Part shown: positions 1 through 10,622 of the stretch, one piece after another
Layout: the number at the start of each line of letters is the position of its first letter
Numbering within the stretch: position 1 is the stretch's first letter
Assembly: GCA_036873755.1 (NCBI GenBank)
Contig: JAVTVY010025416.1
Span: 1-64,000 of the forward strand
Direction: 5' to 3'
Length of the DNA: 64,000 nucleotides
Source: Hanleya hanleyi
Taxonomy: Eukaryota > Mollusca > Polyplacophora > Lepidopleurida > Hanleyidae
The notes under the pieces: model-generated
What the model saw: only the letters and a program-made list of their open reading frames with translations
Database searches by the model: none
Told to the model about the DNA's origin: nothing
Translations under genes and position numbers: made by a program

Positions 1-530
1 GGGAGTTAAAGAAAACCAACAGAATATAGTGTGAAAACGCCGTCCTCAAAATATCTGCAAGAATTGTTCATCTTGTGTGCACCACTTATCCACCCAGATA
101 TAGCCAGCTGATCGCCTGTTCAGCCAACATTGACGGAAAAAGATTTTCTCGACATTTCAATAAATGAATGAAAGTCTACACGAAGATAGATACGAACCAG
201 AACGTTTGTACATAACTTATTACCAATTCTATAACACTCGCGTTCATAACAATTTACTAACGGTGCAATTATTGAGTGTTTTAGCACGGTTGTGTGAAAT
301 GTACATGTGTCAAGTGCAGGTGTTCTTTGGTAAATTCTATTTTACACGACGGGACATACAATCGAATAAACACACAAATAAATTACAAGATGGAATTTCT
401 TCCTCGGGTATAACTGCTGTTTTAATCGTGAAATTGATAAAAAAAAGCGACACGAATAGACCTAAATTCAAATATGTTCCGCAAAGCCTGGCTCTGCTGA
501 TAGAATAACTCTCCGTTTGAGAGAGCACAT
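1..530. other. no gene recognised
   Basis: An open frame of 114 codons (164-508, plus strand) exists. It has no recognisable motif, low-complexity amino-acid use and no homologue I can name, so I treat it as chance. Nothing else is supported here. Confidence 0.5.
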
Positions 531-602
531 AAACTCGTCCACTGACATTGGCACGATGAATACCGTGACGGAAGTATCGTGCCAACATCAGTGGGCGAGT
601 TT
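531..602. repeat. 72-bp hairpin
   Basis: Two 27-bp arms (531-557 and 576-602) are inverted complements with 3 mismatches and enclose an 18-bp loop. The arms begin AAACTCG and end CGAGTTT. The size would suit a small foldback element or a pre-miRNA-like hairpin; the sequence alone does not decide. Confidence 0.75.
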
Positions 603-714
603 TTTTAACAAAGAAGAGAAAGGTTGTCAAAGTTTAAAATCTGTTTTCAACCTTTCATTATAACCTTTGTTGATATATCAATTTGAGTAGTACAATAGAA
701 TAGAAATAACCTCA

Positions 715-809
715 ATGGTTATTTTACGCGCGGTTAGTGTGGGAAATTTCATAAATTTTAGGGCGCGGGCTATAAACTTTCTCACACTAACCGTGCGTAA
801 AATAACCAT
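715..809. repeat. short palindromic element (MITE-like)
   Basis: Arms of 32 bp (715-746 and 778-809) are inverted complements with 2 mismatches around a 31-bp GC-containing centre. The outer end reads ATGGTTATTTTACGC. This is the form of a very short foldback or MITE-like element. No coding content and no convincing target-site duplication is seen. Confidence 0.75.
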
Positions 810-1094
810 AGAGCACGCCTATGAAAACATTATTACTTAAATAATAATTTGCATATTCTTCTTGACTCCGAGGATTCCTTTGATATTCCACACAATTCAA
901 TTGCATCCAATGTGGTAAATCATTTATATTTATCAAGTTTAACGAATTCAACAAAAGCTTTAAACCTGACATTTTATTTGCGCGTCGACAATCGAATATG
1001 GTTTTCGTCGATGCCAGTACGGGAGTGTTCCGGTGATCAACTGAAAACATCCCTTGGTCCAAATGTATAGTCAAGTCGTTTTCTCGAAACGATA

Positions 1095-1586
1095 TTCAGC
1101 TGTGTCAAATTCTCAAATTTGGCGATACATATCGCATGCTGATAGCAAAATACGAACGTAGCGTGCAAGATCTATGGGGCTATGTTTCGTAACATGTGTC
1201 TAATTCCGCTTAACCCGGGGCTAGGGGCCGTATGAGCCCATGTACTTGAAGATCCTCATGGTACTCATATGAACAGGCACAATCAAAGCGTGACTGAGGT
1301 ACATCATTTTTAGATGACGACTCTATAACGAATATTATGGATTAAGAATACTGATCAGCGATACGGATTTGATATTTTGGAACATCATGATGTCTTGCCG
1401 GCATCATTGAAAACTGTTGACCGCTTCTCTCTTGCAGGAAACAAGCCTATGTTTATGTATACTTTTGTCTTTTTTAATTTGGTGCTAATACTGTTATATG
1501 GAAATGGAATAGGTCTTTGGATTATGGACGCGGATATTCTCTAATGGACGACGGCTGGATTATGAATGACGGACTAGACGCTTGTA
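1095..1586 (+). mobile_element. RT-A retroelement, 5'-truncated 3' end
   Basis: It begins in the last coding stretch of the RT-A element (residues FGDTYRMLIAKYERSV, stop TAA at 1190-1192). It continues through the 3' untranslated region: the CCCGGGGCTAGGGGCCGT block, an ACTGATCAGCGATACGG block, and the terminal box GGACGACGGCTG near 1550. It matches copies at 5520-6447, 47540-48040 and 57092-58690 closely. Loss of everything upstream is the usual outcome of target-primed insertion. Confidence 0.8.
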
Positions 1587-2790
1587 ATAGTTTACCTCTC
1601 GTGTGAAACTGTCATACAAGGATTTGAAAAGCAATAACGTTCAAACAAAGGGTGAACAAAGTCGTTCAAACATCGTTCAACGCTGATCTTCTTAGATTAA
1701 TGAGGCCCTATTCTCACCCACAGATTCTCAACCTTGCAAACTATGATCGTATTATGTTGGATATCTGGATATCTGGATATCATGACATGTGAAGTCATGT
1801 GACGCAGTCAGTATGTCGGCACCTCTTCCCACTTCCCTTATATGTGTTGTAATTAAACAATTTTCACATCACCAAACCTCATGGAGTATACCCACAGGGT
1901 GTTTTCGAAAGACAAGTTTTCGAAATGGATTTTGTCTGTCATCCTAGCTATGAACCTAGTATCAGGGTTATTTGAAGGCTGTGTAGCTAAAGAACCACTA
2001 AATTCTAAAATCATCCTATTGGCTTCAACCGTCTGCTTGCTATTCTAACCCACGAGTTCTAGGAAGGTCGAGTTTGCGTACAGACCCTACTCCCTACACT
2101 AATATACCATGAAGGAGAGGACATGGAGTGGGGCTGACATCGATCGTTCCTATCAGCTTGAATTTGTTCCTTATATCCCTTGTCACTCAAATCCTGTAGC
2201 CAGTTTCGCTGGCATGTTTTTGTTTGCAAATTGTCAGTGGATCAAAGATAATGTGGCCTCATTCTGACTGAAAGCCCGCGAACACAGATTACCACATAAA
2301 ATACTGAGCTTACAAACCCCAATCGCCAGTTAGGTGCATTTCCTGGAGGCAACTGTGTGATTAAAACAAGATATTGTATTCAAAGTAACGTGTTATGGAT
2401 GAGTGATACAGACGTCCCAAAATATTCCTAATCTAGATTCTAAGGAAATGTCTATGTGTAATTATGTTGAAGTCGTAAACACGAAACTGAAATAAAACAG
2501 TGTCTCATCGACATAATACAGAATGAAGTTGTCGCATTTGAAATAAGTCAGACCAAACCGACTCGCCCAATCGTATCAACTGTTATGGTCACAGATTAAT
2601 CATCTGCTCAAACTTGAAATACTTTGTGACTTAAATGGAACAGTTTGATGTGGCATTGAGTGTTAATAACAATTATAAAGTTTAAACAGAAGTAGACGAC
2701 ATCATCGAGAATCATGTTACATCTAACAAACTTAATACGATGATTAGTTAGATTTTCAACGTTTGTAACGTCCGCCACATCTTTCACCGG
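1587..2790. other. no gene; fragment of repeat B near 1790-1860
   Basis: Only the GTCGGCACCTCTTCCC and TTATATGTGTTGTAAT blocks shared with 15.6 kb are recognised, at about 1790-1860. A triplicated ATATCTGG occurs near 1760. The rest shows no coding signal. Confidence 0.5.
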
Positions 2791-2794
2791 ACAA

Positions 2795-3200
2795 GCGGAT
2801 ATATAGGTCACCGATTAACGTTCTTATCGCATATAAATTGCTTGAAAGCCAAGTCCACGAAAGCTCTTGATTTGTTGAAGGTAGTTGCCAACTATAAGTG
2901 GGGAGGAGATCAGCAAACACTTCTCCATTTATATCGATCATTTCCAAACTTGATTATGGCTTTATTGTTTACAGCGGTGCAAGCAAGTCAAACTTGGCAA
3001 AGCTAGATCCTATTCTCCATCAAGTTCTAAGACTTTGCCTTGGAGCGTTCAGAACATCCCATAAAAAAGCTTATATGTCGAAGCAGATGAATCTCCTTTA
3101 GAACTTCGAAGAATTAAACTATCACTGCAATATATCACAACATTGCGATCAAATCACTCGAATCCTGCATATAACTGTGTTTTCTACCCTTAGCTGGTGG
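2795..3200 (+). pseudogene. LINE reverse transcriptase, C-terminal remnant
   Basis: Translation in two frames gives the region just after the RT core of I/Jockey-like LINEs: a KALDLLKVVANYKWGGDQ stretch (about 2850-2910), then SKLDYGFIVYSGASKSNL, a LDPILHQVLRLCLGAFRTS stretch, and finally LRRIKLSLQYI and NHSNPAYNC. At least two frameshifts break it (near 2940 and 3065), and no start or catalytic YxDD block is present. It is a dead fragment. The clade is inferred from recalled motif order. Confidence 0.8.
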
Positions 3201-3204
3201 ATTT

Positions 3205-3790
3205 CTATTTAAAGAAACCCTTCATTATTCCAAAGAAGCCGCTTATGCCGTACCTGAGATAAAACACATATCACGAATCGTTAGATTCTTGGTATGTGCT
3301 TTAGAATAGGTTAATCAGAAGGCTATACTGTGAAGTCATGTTACTCTGTCGGTATGTCGGCACATCTTCCCATTTTCCTTATAATGTAATATTATAATAT
3401 AATTATAATTATAATATGCGTTGTAATTTTTACCTGTATATGACGAGATTCTGCTGGTGGCCCGAGGCCCGCCCCCTGTACAGACATTTTGGTCTTTGAT
3501 ATATGTTGGTATTGTGGGAAGTTGACGCTGGGTCAACATCGGGTCTTACAGACTAGTCTTTTGTGTTAAATGCCGTCAATTTCATCTGACAACGATACAG
3601 CTCACCAGTCTCCAATATACGAGTTGTCAGAGCATTTCCATCATAGCTCTCTAGATTTGTATATAATACCGCTTATGCCGGTGCTAGGGGCCGTTTGGTC
3701 ATATCATTCAAGTTGCCACTTGAACAGGTACAATAAAAGCGTACCTGAGATACAACACATATCACGAATCTCCGGCACTGCTGCGCAGTT
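3205..3790 (+). repeat. repeat B, two partial copies
   Basis: Two joined pieces match the copy at 15080-15640. One runs from GCCTGTGCTTTAG-type sequence through the GAAGTCATG and GTCGGCACATC blocks. The other runs from TTTTACCTGTATATGACG through CCCGCCCCCTGTACAG, GCTAGGGGCCGT and ACAATAAAAGCGTACC to TATCACGAATC. A short AT-rich palindromic run (TATAATTATAATTATAATAT) lies at 3395-3415. The GGGGCCGT and ACAATAAAAGCG blocks also occur in the RT-A 3' region, so the two families may share a 3' end. Confidence 0.65.
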
Positions 3791-3794
3791 TGTG

Positions 3795-5080
3795 TTTTTT
3801 CCGTTCAAACAGCGACTCGACGTCGCATGAGCACCCGGTGGTACACAGTATCCATGATGTACACATAAGACATCCCGATCAAATTGTGACAAAGTTAACA
3901 TTTTAGTTTTTGTCCCACGTTCAATCAACTTTACAAAACATTTTACAGATCCTGGTTTGAGAAGGCAGTTATTCCATCAAGTCGCTTCACTGATCGCTTT
4001 TCGTGGGTTTCCGAGGGGTCGATTCGCCCCCTCCTCAGTCGCTGCCACAGATCCACCTCGATAGTCCAAATCTGTTTAATTTGAAATGGTTCGTCACGAG
4101 ACGCACTTCCTTTGATAGTTCAATAGGCGGGGCAACACCAATGCAGAGTAACTTCATCGTGTTTTCCCCCGCTTTTTCGTGTACAATTTACCAGGAATTT
4201 CCCCATATATTTAAAATTTCATACACCTAAAAATCTTCAACCAAATCTTACAAATTCCTTGTAATGTTATAGCAGATATGGTGATATTGAAAATATTGGA
4301 TTAGCTTAGGTGATCGGTGCCATAAACATCCCTTATCCAAGTTTTGATACATTCGAAAGACCCAGAAACAGACAAAATCCTGTCTCTATGAGCAACAAGG
4401 GATCACTTTTCGAACTGTAACACATGACTTACGATTACATTTAGCCCAAAATTGCTTCTTGTTTTTTTTTTTTTTTTACAATTTTAGATCCGTTGAAAAC
4501 CGTAAAAGCACTCCTCTTCAGTCCTCTTTGTTACAGTTCATGAACAGATGATATTCGAAATCGTATTCAAAAAACTATCAGACTGTGATCATTTAATCAA
4601 CGCCACAGAATATAACGGCAGAAATTTTCTCAAATTTTGTGATTAATTTCGGCGCTGATTAGATCTCTGGCGCTACGTTTTTCATGGTATTGTAACGTCA
4701 TAATGCGACGCTACAATCTGTTACACCTTGTGTGGCATCACTTACTTCTTCTTGGAAACAACCGGTGTAATTTCGCTTTATAATATGAGCACTAGTGCTG
4801 GAGACCCAATATTAATTCTATATTTATAAAGCTATAGAGAATTTGGGATATATATATACACAGATTATGAAGAAAATGACATCGATTATAGGGGTAACGG
4901 CAATAATAATATTAGAGTAGTAGTGAAAATTTGCGGAACGGCCTAATCATTGCAACATAAAACTATTCAAAAATCGTGTGGGATCTCCAAATTTTAGTCG
5001 ATATTTGAGAATCAAATTCAGAATAGTTTGAACTGAATATGAAGAAAATGCCAAGGATTTCAGCTTACAGTGGCCAGCCA
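3795..5080. other. no gene recognised
   Basis: The sequence is AT-rich with a poly-T run near 4460. No frame shows a recognisable domain, and I could not match any part to the repeats elsewhere in the window. Confidence 0.5.
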
Positions 5081-5084
5081 TCTT

Positions 5085-5375
5085 AAAGAATACTGATCAT
5101 GGATGCAACGCTATTGGTAACTGTTGACTCCTTCTCTCTTACGAGAATATTCTATACATTCCTCGATTTTGTTACTAATAGTGTCGTCTGAATGAGACAT
5201 ACTTTGATTATGGACACGCGAATTCTTCGAGAACTACGGTTGGCCACTGAATGTCGGATTATTAGATTTGGAATTAATGATAACTCTCATACAAAATAGG
5301 CTTTTTGATTACTGACGCGGAGATACTTTTATGGACGACGGCTGAATATTGAATGTCGAATCTGACGCTTGCTAC
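5085..5375 (+). mobile_element. RT-A 3' end, degenerate
   Basis: It contains diverged forms of the RT-A 3' blocks (AATACTGATCA, CTTCTCTCTTACGAG, GATTATGGACACGCG) and two forms of the terminal box. The second is near exact: ATGGACGACGGCTGAATATT at about 5332-5351. It faces the minus-strand copy that starts at 5520, so the two ends lie tail to tail. Confidence 0.6.
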
Positions 5376-5519
5376 GCACAAATCGCTAGTAATTTTCTTG
5401 TCTATATCCTCATGTAATTTTCGCGAAAAAATTGAACGAATCAGTACATACACATATTTGGAACTCATCGCTTTGATACCGACTTACAACTCCGGAAGGA
5501 ATTACAAGCGTCTGGTCCG

Positions 5520-6447
5520 TCATTCAAAATTCAGCCGTCCTCCATTAGAGAATATCCGCGTCCATAATCCAAAGACCTATTCCATATTCCATATAACAGT
5601 ATTAGCACCAAATTCAAAAAGACAATCATAGTATACATAAACATAGGCTTGTTTCCTGCAAGAGGGAAGCGGTCAACAGTTTTCAATGATGCCGGCAAGA
5701 CATCAAGGTGTTCCAAAAATATCAAATCCGTATCGCTGATCAGTACTCTTAATCCATAATATTCGTTGTAAAGTCATCTAAAGAATGATGTATCTCAGTC
5801 ACGCTTTGATTGTGCCTGTTCATATGAGTACCATGAGGATCTTGAAGTACATGGGTTCATACGGCCCCTAGCCCCGGGTTAAGCGGAATTAGACACAAGT
5901 TACGAAACGTAACACCATAGATCTTGCACGCTACTCTCGCATTTTGCTATCAGCATGCGATATGTATCGGTAAATTTGAGTGGAGGCGCTTGGTGGTGTA
6001 GCCCTGTTTTATAAGTTTCTGCAACAATGTTTTGTGACGTTGATTAGAATCGTCACATTTAACACAGGATCTAGCAAATGCTACTAGGCGTGATATGTAT
6101 ACGCCATATGCAGGTCCCCCTGGAATATTACTGTCCAGAAAGCGATAGTTTACGATGTCGAAATTGTAATCATCTCTTTTGTCATACAGTCGACGAGAGA
6201 GAAGGCCCGCTTCATTTTTATAGAGATATAGGTCTAAATACGATGTGCCTGTAGGGTTATCTGTAGTTTCCTTCAAATTCAGTGAAGGTGGATATATATC
6301 CTTCACTGCGTCATTTATATAGTGATTACTCACAGCGAGAAGATCGTCTATATAGCGTTTGTTGAATGAGAAGGAACGGGCTTTGAATGGATCGGTTTTT
6401 GAAAGCGCCTGCATATAGTCATATTCATAAGAACGACGAGAAAAGAC
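5520..6447 (-). mobile_element. RT-A retroelement with partial reverse transcriptase
   Basis: The minus strand encodes the back half of a reverse transcriptase. A YEYDYMQALSK stretch is followed by the active-site motif RYIDDLL (about 6340-6360), SYLDLYLYKNEAGLLSRRLY, DKRDDYNFDIVNYRF, NIPGGPAYGVYISRL, and an LQKLIKQGYTTKRLHS segment. One base appears lost near 5970, so the frame ends early compared with the copy at 58.2 kb; the old stop would lie at 5900-5902. The 3' region follows to 5520 and ends at the inverted GACGGCTGAAT box. The N-terminal half is absent. The DKRDD and NIP-GPAYGV blocks are those of a family common in marine invertebrates; whether it is Penelope-like or another non-LTR clade I cannot tell. 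Confidence 0.85.
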
Positions 6448-6449
6448 GA

Positions 6450-7595
6450 TGGTCCGCCAACAAGGTAGCTGTACTTAAACGGGGAAGTTATTTTCTGCAC
6501 GCCTTATGCGAGCAAGGCCTCTTGGACGATCAATAGTGATTTTCGTTGAGAAAAAAGAATAAGAGCCTGAATCTCTGAGTGGCCTGCTACGTGCTTATTT
6601 TGTCTGCTGGGACTTACGGTAAACTCTGCGGCTCACATCTTGAACCCTGTATTTAAGTAAGTAAACTACACTTGTATGAAACGTCTGACACTTGTCTTGT
6701 TTAAACAAGATAAAAATGCGGTTGTTACTAACAAATTCGTCTTAAACGTCCCGAGGCTTATTGCACGCAGTAAACTTACTAATTCAGTTTTACGCTCCCG
6801 TTGGCTGTAACGAGGCAGATAAGATAAGATATATTTTTGGCGTTTTTAGTCCGCATCATCAAAGAAAACGTGTTTCGCCTAGCGACTGCTCATCCCATCG
6901 TGCTAGTGCGCTACCTAATTGTGGGGGGAAAAAATAAACATTCCGCTGAACAATTCGTCCTTATAGCACCCCGGAGAAACGCTAATCCATAGCTTCTGTG
7001 TTTTTTTTGTGGAAGCCGTTCATATTCTATGACGGATTAAGTTTGTTTACTGGAAACCATCGGGAAGTTCGGATGAGCCAGTAGTCACCAATCTGGTATC
7101 CGTATTGTTGTATAAACTTTAGATCGAATATTAAATCTCGCGCGTGAGACATTTTATTGGTATGGCGTACAAACGTGTCTCCTAGGTAGAATCAACAGAA
7201 AAAAGTTGTACAGTATGTGATAAAAAAAATCGCAGGTTTGGGGTCTTACGGGAGAGGAGGGGGATAGTGTCTTTAAACGATAGAGCCTATTATCTAGCAG
7301 TAGTCGGTGGTATTGGAAATTCAGGATGGTGGAATGTCGTTTATTCACCGGGAGGTGCCCTTTTGATCCTTATATTTCTAATGCATCAGCTAAACAGAGA
7401 GTTGATATGCGATCAAAGTTTCGATATACAGGTCTGGATGAAGACAAAATTACCAATATACAGGCATGAAACACACCAATTAAACTCCCGCATTATCGTC
7501 TCCGTGGTTCTGATATTTCCCCTTAATCAGTTCAAAGCGGTCATTTTTGTGTCCGCATAGACAGCTTACAGCTGGATGGTGAATTACAGCTCATG
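6450..7595. other. no gene recognised
   Basis: A 97-codon open frame at 7267-7560 (plus) has no recognisable motif. The boundary with the RT-A copy near 6448 is abrupt. No repeat match was found for the remainder. Confidence 0.45.
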
Positions 7596-7599
7596 ATGT

Positions 7600-7915
7600 T
7601 CGTATGAATAATCACGAGCAAAGCTTGACTGCGATACATCCTACTGTAGATAGCCACTTTCATTAGGCATGTTAGGACGAAAATCATAAGGATTAAGAAT
7701 ACTGATCAGCGATACGAATTTGAAACATCATGATGTCTTGGCGACAGCATTGACAACTGTTAACCGCTTCTTTCATGCAAAACACCTGCCTATATTTATG
7801 TATACTACGATTTATTTTTTGGTGTTGGTTCTCATGCTGTTACATGAATTAGGGATCTTTGGGTTATGGACGCGAAAATTCTTTATTGGACGACGGCTGA
7901 ATACTGATTGACGCA
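7600..7915 (+). mobile_element. RT-A 3' end, diverged copy
   Basis: The block order is that of the RT-A 3' region: AGCTTGACTGCGATACATC, AAGAATACTGATCAGCGATA, CATCATGATGTCTTG, TATTTATGTATACTACGAT, GGGTTATGGACGCG, and the terminal box TTGGACGACGGCTGAATACT near 7885. It has more differences than the copies at 1.1, 47.5 and 58 kb and keeps no coding part. Confidence 0.7.
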
Positions 7916-7919
7916 CATG

Positions 7920-8175
7920 GATATGCCGACTAACTAGATATGTTGGGTTGTGATTTGGTATATAATTCCGCCCTATCCTGGGCTAGGGGCATGATTGAAT
8001 ACAGCTTCACTCTGACAGGAAATCAGCTAATGTTTTTTTTTTTTCGTATATTTTTCATTAATGTCTACTGCTGTATCATTATATGAAAAGTAGGTATTTC
8101 GGTTATGGACTCGAACATTCTGTATAGACGAAGGCTGGATGTTGAATGTCGGATCTGACACCAGCACTGAGGATG
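7920..8175 (+). mobile_element. RT-A 3' end, strongly diverged copy
   Basis: It follows directly on the previous copy in the same orientation. Recognisable parts are CCTGGGCTAGGGGC (7977-7990), TTCGGTTATGGACTCG and a terminal-box relative, GGCTGGATGTTGAATGTCGG, at about 8130-8150. A poly-T run interrupts the middle. Confidence 0.5.
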
Positions 8176-8179
8176 ACAG

Positions 8180-9300
8180 AAAAATCATTGTACAGATAAT
8201 AAGAACAATGCGATCGGATGAATTAGACTTTGTCAAATGTGTCGTTATCATACATGATGGATTGCGTAACATGCCAATATTTAAATATGGCGACCATCCA
8301 CAGCTTTTATATATGTGGTACGTTCTTAGGAATAGCTAATCCAAATGTTCTGCTTGTATATTGTGATGATTCATGTTTGTTTTTAAAATGATAATTCTTC
8401 AATAATGAATAGCCAGTGCAGGAAATTCTAGCGTTTTAGACATACACTGGCATCTGCTTTTTATTTCGCTGGAATGGTTATTTCGGTTTTGACAGAATAT
8501 ATTCTCTACATCTCTTCTGGGTCAAGAAGACCTTGCGCGTTGGGAATAGAGCGTTACAGCCTATGTCAAACTTTTTCATCCTTTGTTCGTTCTTGCTATT
8601 TCCTTCTCAATTGCTCGCTTCCCGGTCACCGCTGAATGTCTCTTTCACCTCTCAGCGATTCCCCCACAGTATTTCACATCGAAGCTAATCAACCATGACC
8701 TCTATTACCATCCCAGTTGTCAGGCTTCCATCAATTCTGAAGACGTTAATTCTTCTCTGATATTTGTCGTTATGCCTGAACAGAATTACCGTGCCAGATT
8801 CGCTATGCTGTAAAGAAAAAGACTAAACGCTGAAGGCAAGGCCAATGAACTATGTCATGATCGTTGTGCATAAACCGTCAAGGTGGCCGTTTCACAATAC
8901 GTTCCCACATGGTGACGGTTACAGTGTGATCCAGGATAATACCATTTTTGTCATCTATTTACAGACCAGGGATTTGGCGTAAGAGCTGCGAAACGCGATT
9001 TCAACAGAACGCGCTGTTGTACCAGCATTGATACAGTTGAATCGTCCGTTGAACACGTTGATAGGTCCACACAATTTGAACTTAGACTTTTATTTGTTTG
9101 TTTTAAATCTATGGAATCGTATTTGTCGCCAATATTAATGGGCTAAACCAAGCAGGTTCAGCTAGGTAGTATAGGTGATAACTTGACCACTATCATTCAC
9201 AGCCTGCTTCAAACGGATATGTGCTGTAGAAGATTGGATGATAAAACCTACAATAATTACCAGCCTGACATTGGCAATCCATATATTTAAGTACTGGATA
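8180..9300. other. no gene recognised; possible distal 3' UTR
   Basis: A 76-codon frame at 8583-8813 lacks any known motif. The last 200 bases could belong to the 3' untranslated region of the minus-strand neuroligin-like gene, which has its stop at 9820. Confidence 0.4.
9089..9094 (-). promoter_or_regulatory. candidate polyadenylation signal
   Basis: TTTATT on the plus strand reads AATAAA on the coding strand, about 730 bases past the stop codon of the neuroligin-like gene. It is a candidate on position and hexamer only; no downstream GU-rich element was judged. Confidence 0.3.
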
Positions 9301-9301
9301 A

Positions 9302-9755
9302 TTTTGTTAACCTCAACCTACTTCTTATACCAACACATTCGTGTTCCTGGACATTTCCACTAAACATCCATACCCAATTAATCAAGATGCAGTGTAGACC
9401 GAACCGATCGATAGCTGGACCTCGATTATGCAAGTCTAATCACGAACTCGCACTCATGGTCGTCAACTCAACGAAGATTGAAAGCTGATTATTTTATAGA
9501 TAATTTAAGCACACTTTTAATAATTCACTTTTGTTAACCTCAACCTACTTCTTATACCAACACATTCGTGTTTCTGATCATTTCCACTAAACATTTATAC
9601 CCAATTAATCAAGATGCAGTGTAGACCGAACCGATCGATAGCTCGACCTCGGTTATGCAAGTCTAATCACGAACTCGCACTCATGGTCGTAAACTCAACG
9701 AAGATTGAAGACTGATTATTTTATAGATAATTTAAGCACAGTTTTAATAATTCAC
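9302..9755. repeat. 227-bp tandem duplication beside the gene's stop codon
   Basis: Two head-to-tail copies (9302-9528 and 9529-9755) differ at only a few positions, for example TTCCTGGACATT against TTTCTGATCATT. They lie 65 bp beyond the stop codon and would fall in the 3' untranslated region if the transcript extends past them. Confidence 0.9.
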
Positions 9756-9819
9756 AGATGGAATCACATTATAAACATCACGACCAACTTTGTATAGAAA
9801 TCCCTGAGATGAAACGACA

Positions 9820-10622
9820 CTATCTATATGCATAGCGGGAACTGGCGTCCGATGACTGCTTTGACCTTTCACCGTGTTGTTGCATAGAAAGAGGTTCTCT
9901 GTTCTCTGATACATCTTGTATGGAGACAAGGCGTATACTGTCCCGATCAGATGTGCTATTTTTTAAGTCTGTACACTTATGCTTGGCATTCATATATTCC
10001 ACATCGTTTTTGGATAACAAATTAATGGCTTCAAACTCAACTTTTTTATTCTTGCTGTCACCTTTTGTCCTCGGCTTCCTACCCGAGGTCGTTCTAGTGT
10101 CATTTGAACAAGTTGAAGTGTCTACCACTTCCGTTCCTTCTTCAGATCTTTTCAATCTCCTTTTTAATTTTCGCATTTTAAGGCGCTGGTAAAATATCCC
10201 AGCGAATACCACAATATTACAAAATAGCAACGAGCATCCAATAGCAATGGTAAGATTGAGCGGTAACGAATTGCCTTTCCTCTCATCGCTGAAGGCGTAA
10301 CCTATTTTCTGGACCTTCTTTGAAGTATTGGGCACTGTTGTTCTGGGTACTGTCACAACGTTTGGTGGCGTCCTTACGTTAATTTTCGCGGATTTTGTTA
10401 TATTTATCGCCCGCGTACTAGTTGTTGGAATCACTGTAAAAGGCAAGATGTTTTTCAGGTCAACCAGGCGTCCAGGTTCATCGAATGTCGACAGGTCGAA
10501 TCTGTTTTCCAGGTCATCGTCCCCATCTTCTGTATCAGCAGGTTGGTGTAATTTGGGGATAAGATCAAGCCATAATGCTACATGTCTCCCTCGATAATGG
10601 TGAGCTACTTTGGGTCTTTTTC
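9820..10622 (-). CDS. neuroligin-like gene, last exon (stalk, membrane helix, tail)
   Basis: 803 bp ending at TAG (9820-9822). It begins with the last domain strand and helix ([20 protein letters not shown]), then an acidic segment and a Thr/Pro-rich stalk with potential glycosylation sites. A hydrophobic helix follows ([20 protein letters not shown], about 10189-10257), then a strongly basic stop-transfer segment ([11 protein letters not shown]). The cytoplasmic tail is about 120 residues, rich in Ser, Thr and charged residues. It ends SSRYAYR, which is not the TTRV-like PDZ ligand of vertebrate neuroligins. Confidence 0.9.

Noticed and set aside
164..508. A 114-codon plus-strand frame
   Set aside because: No motif, AT-driven amino-acid composition, no neighbour to support it.
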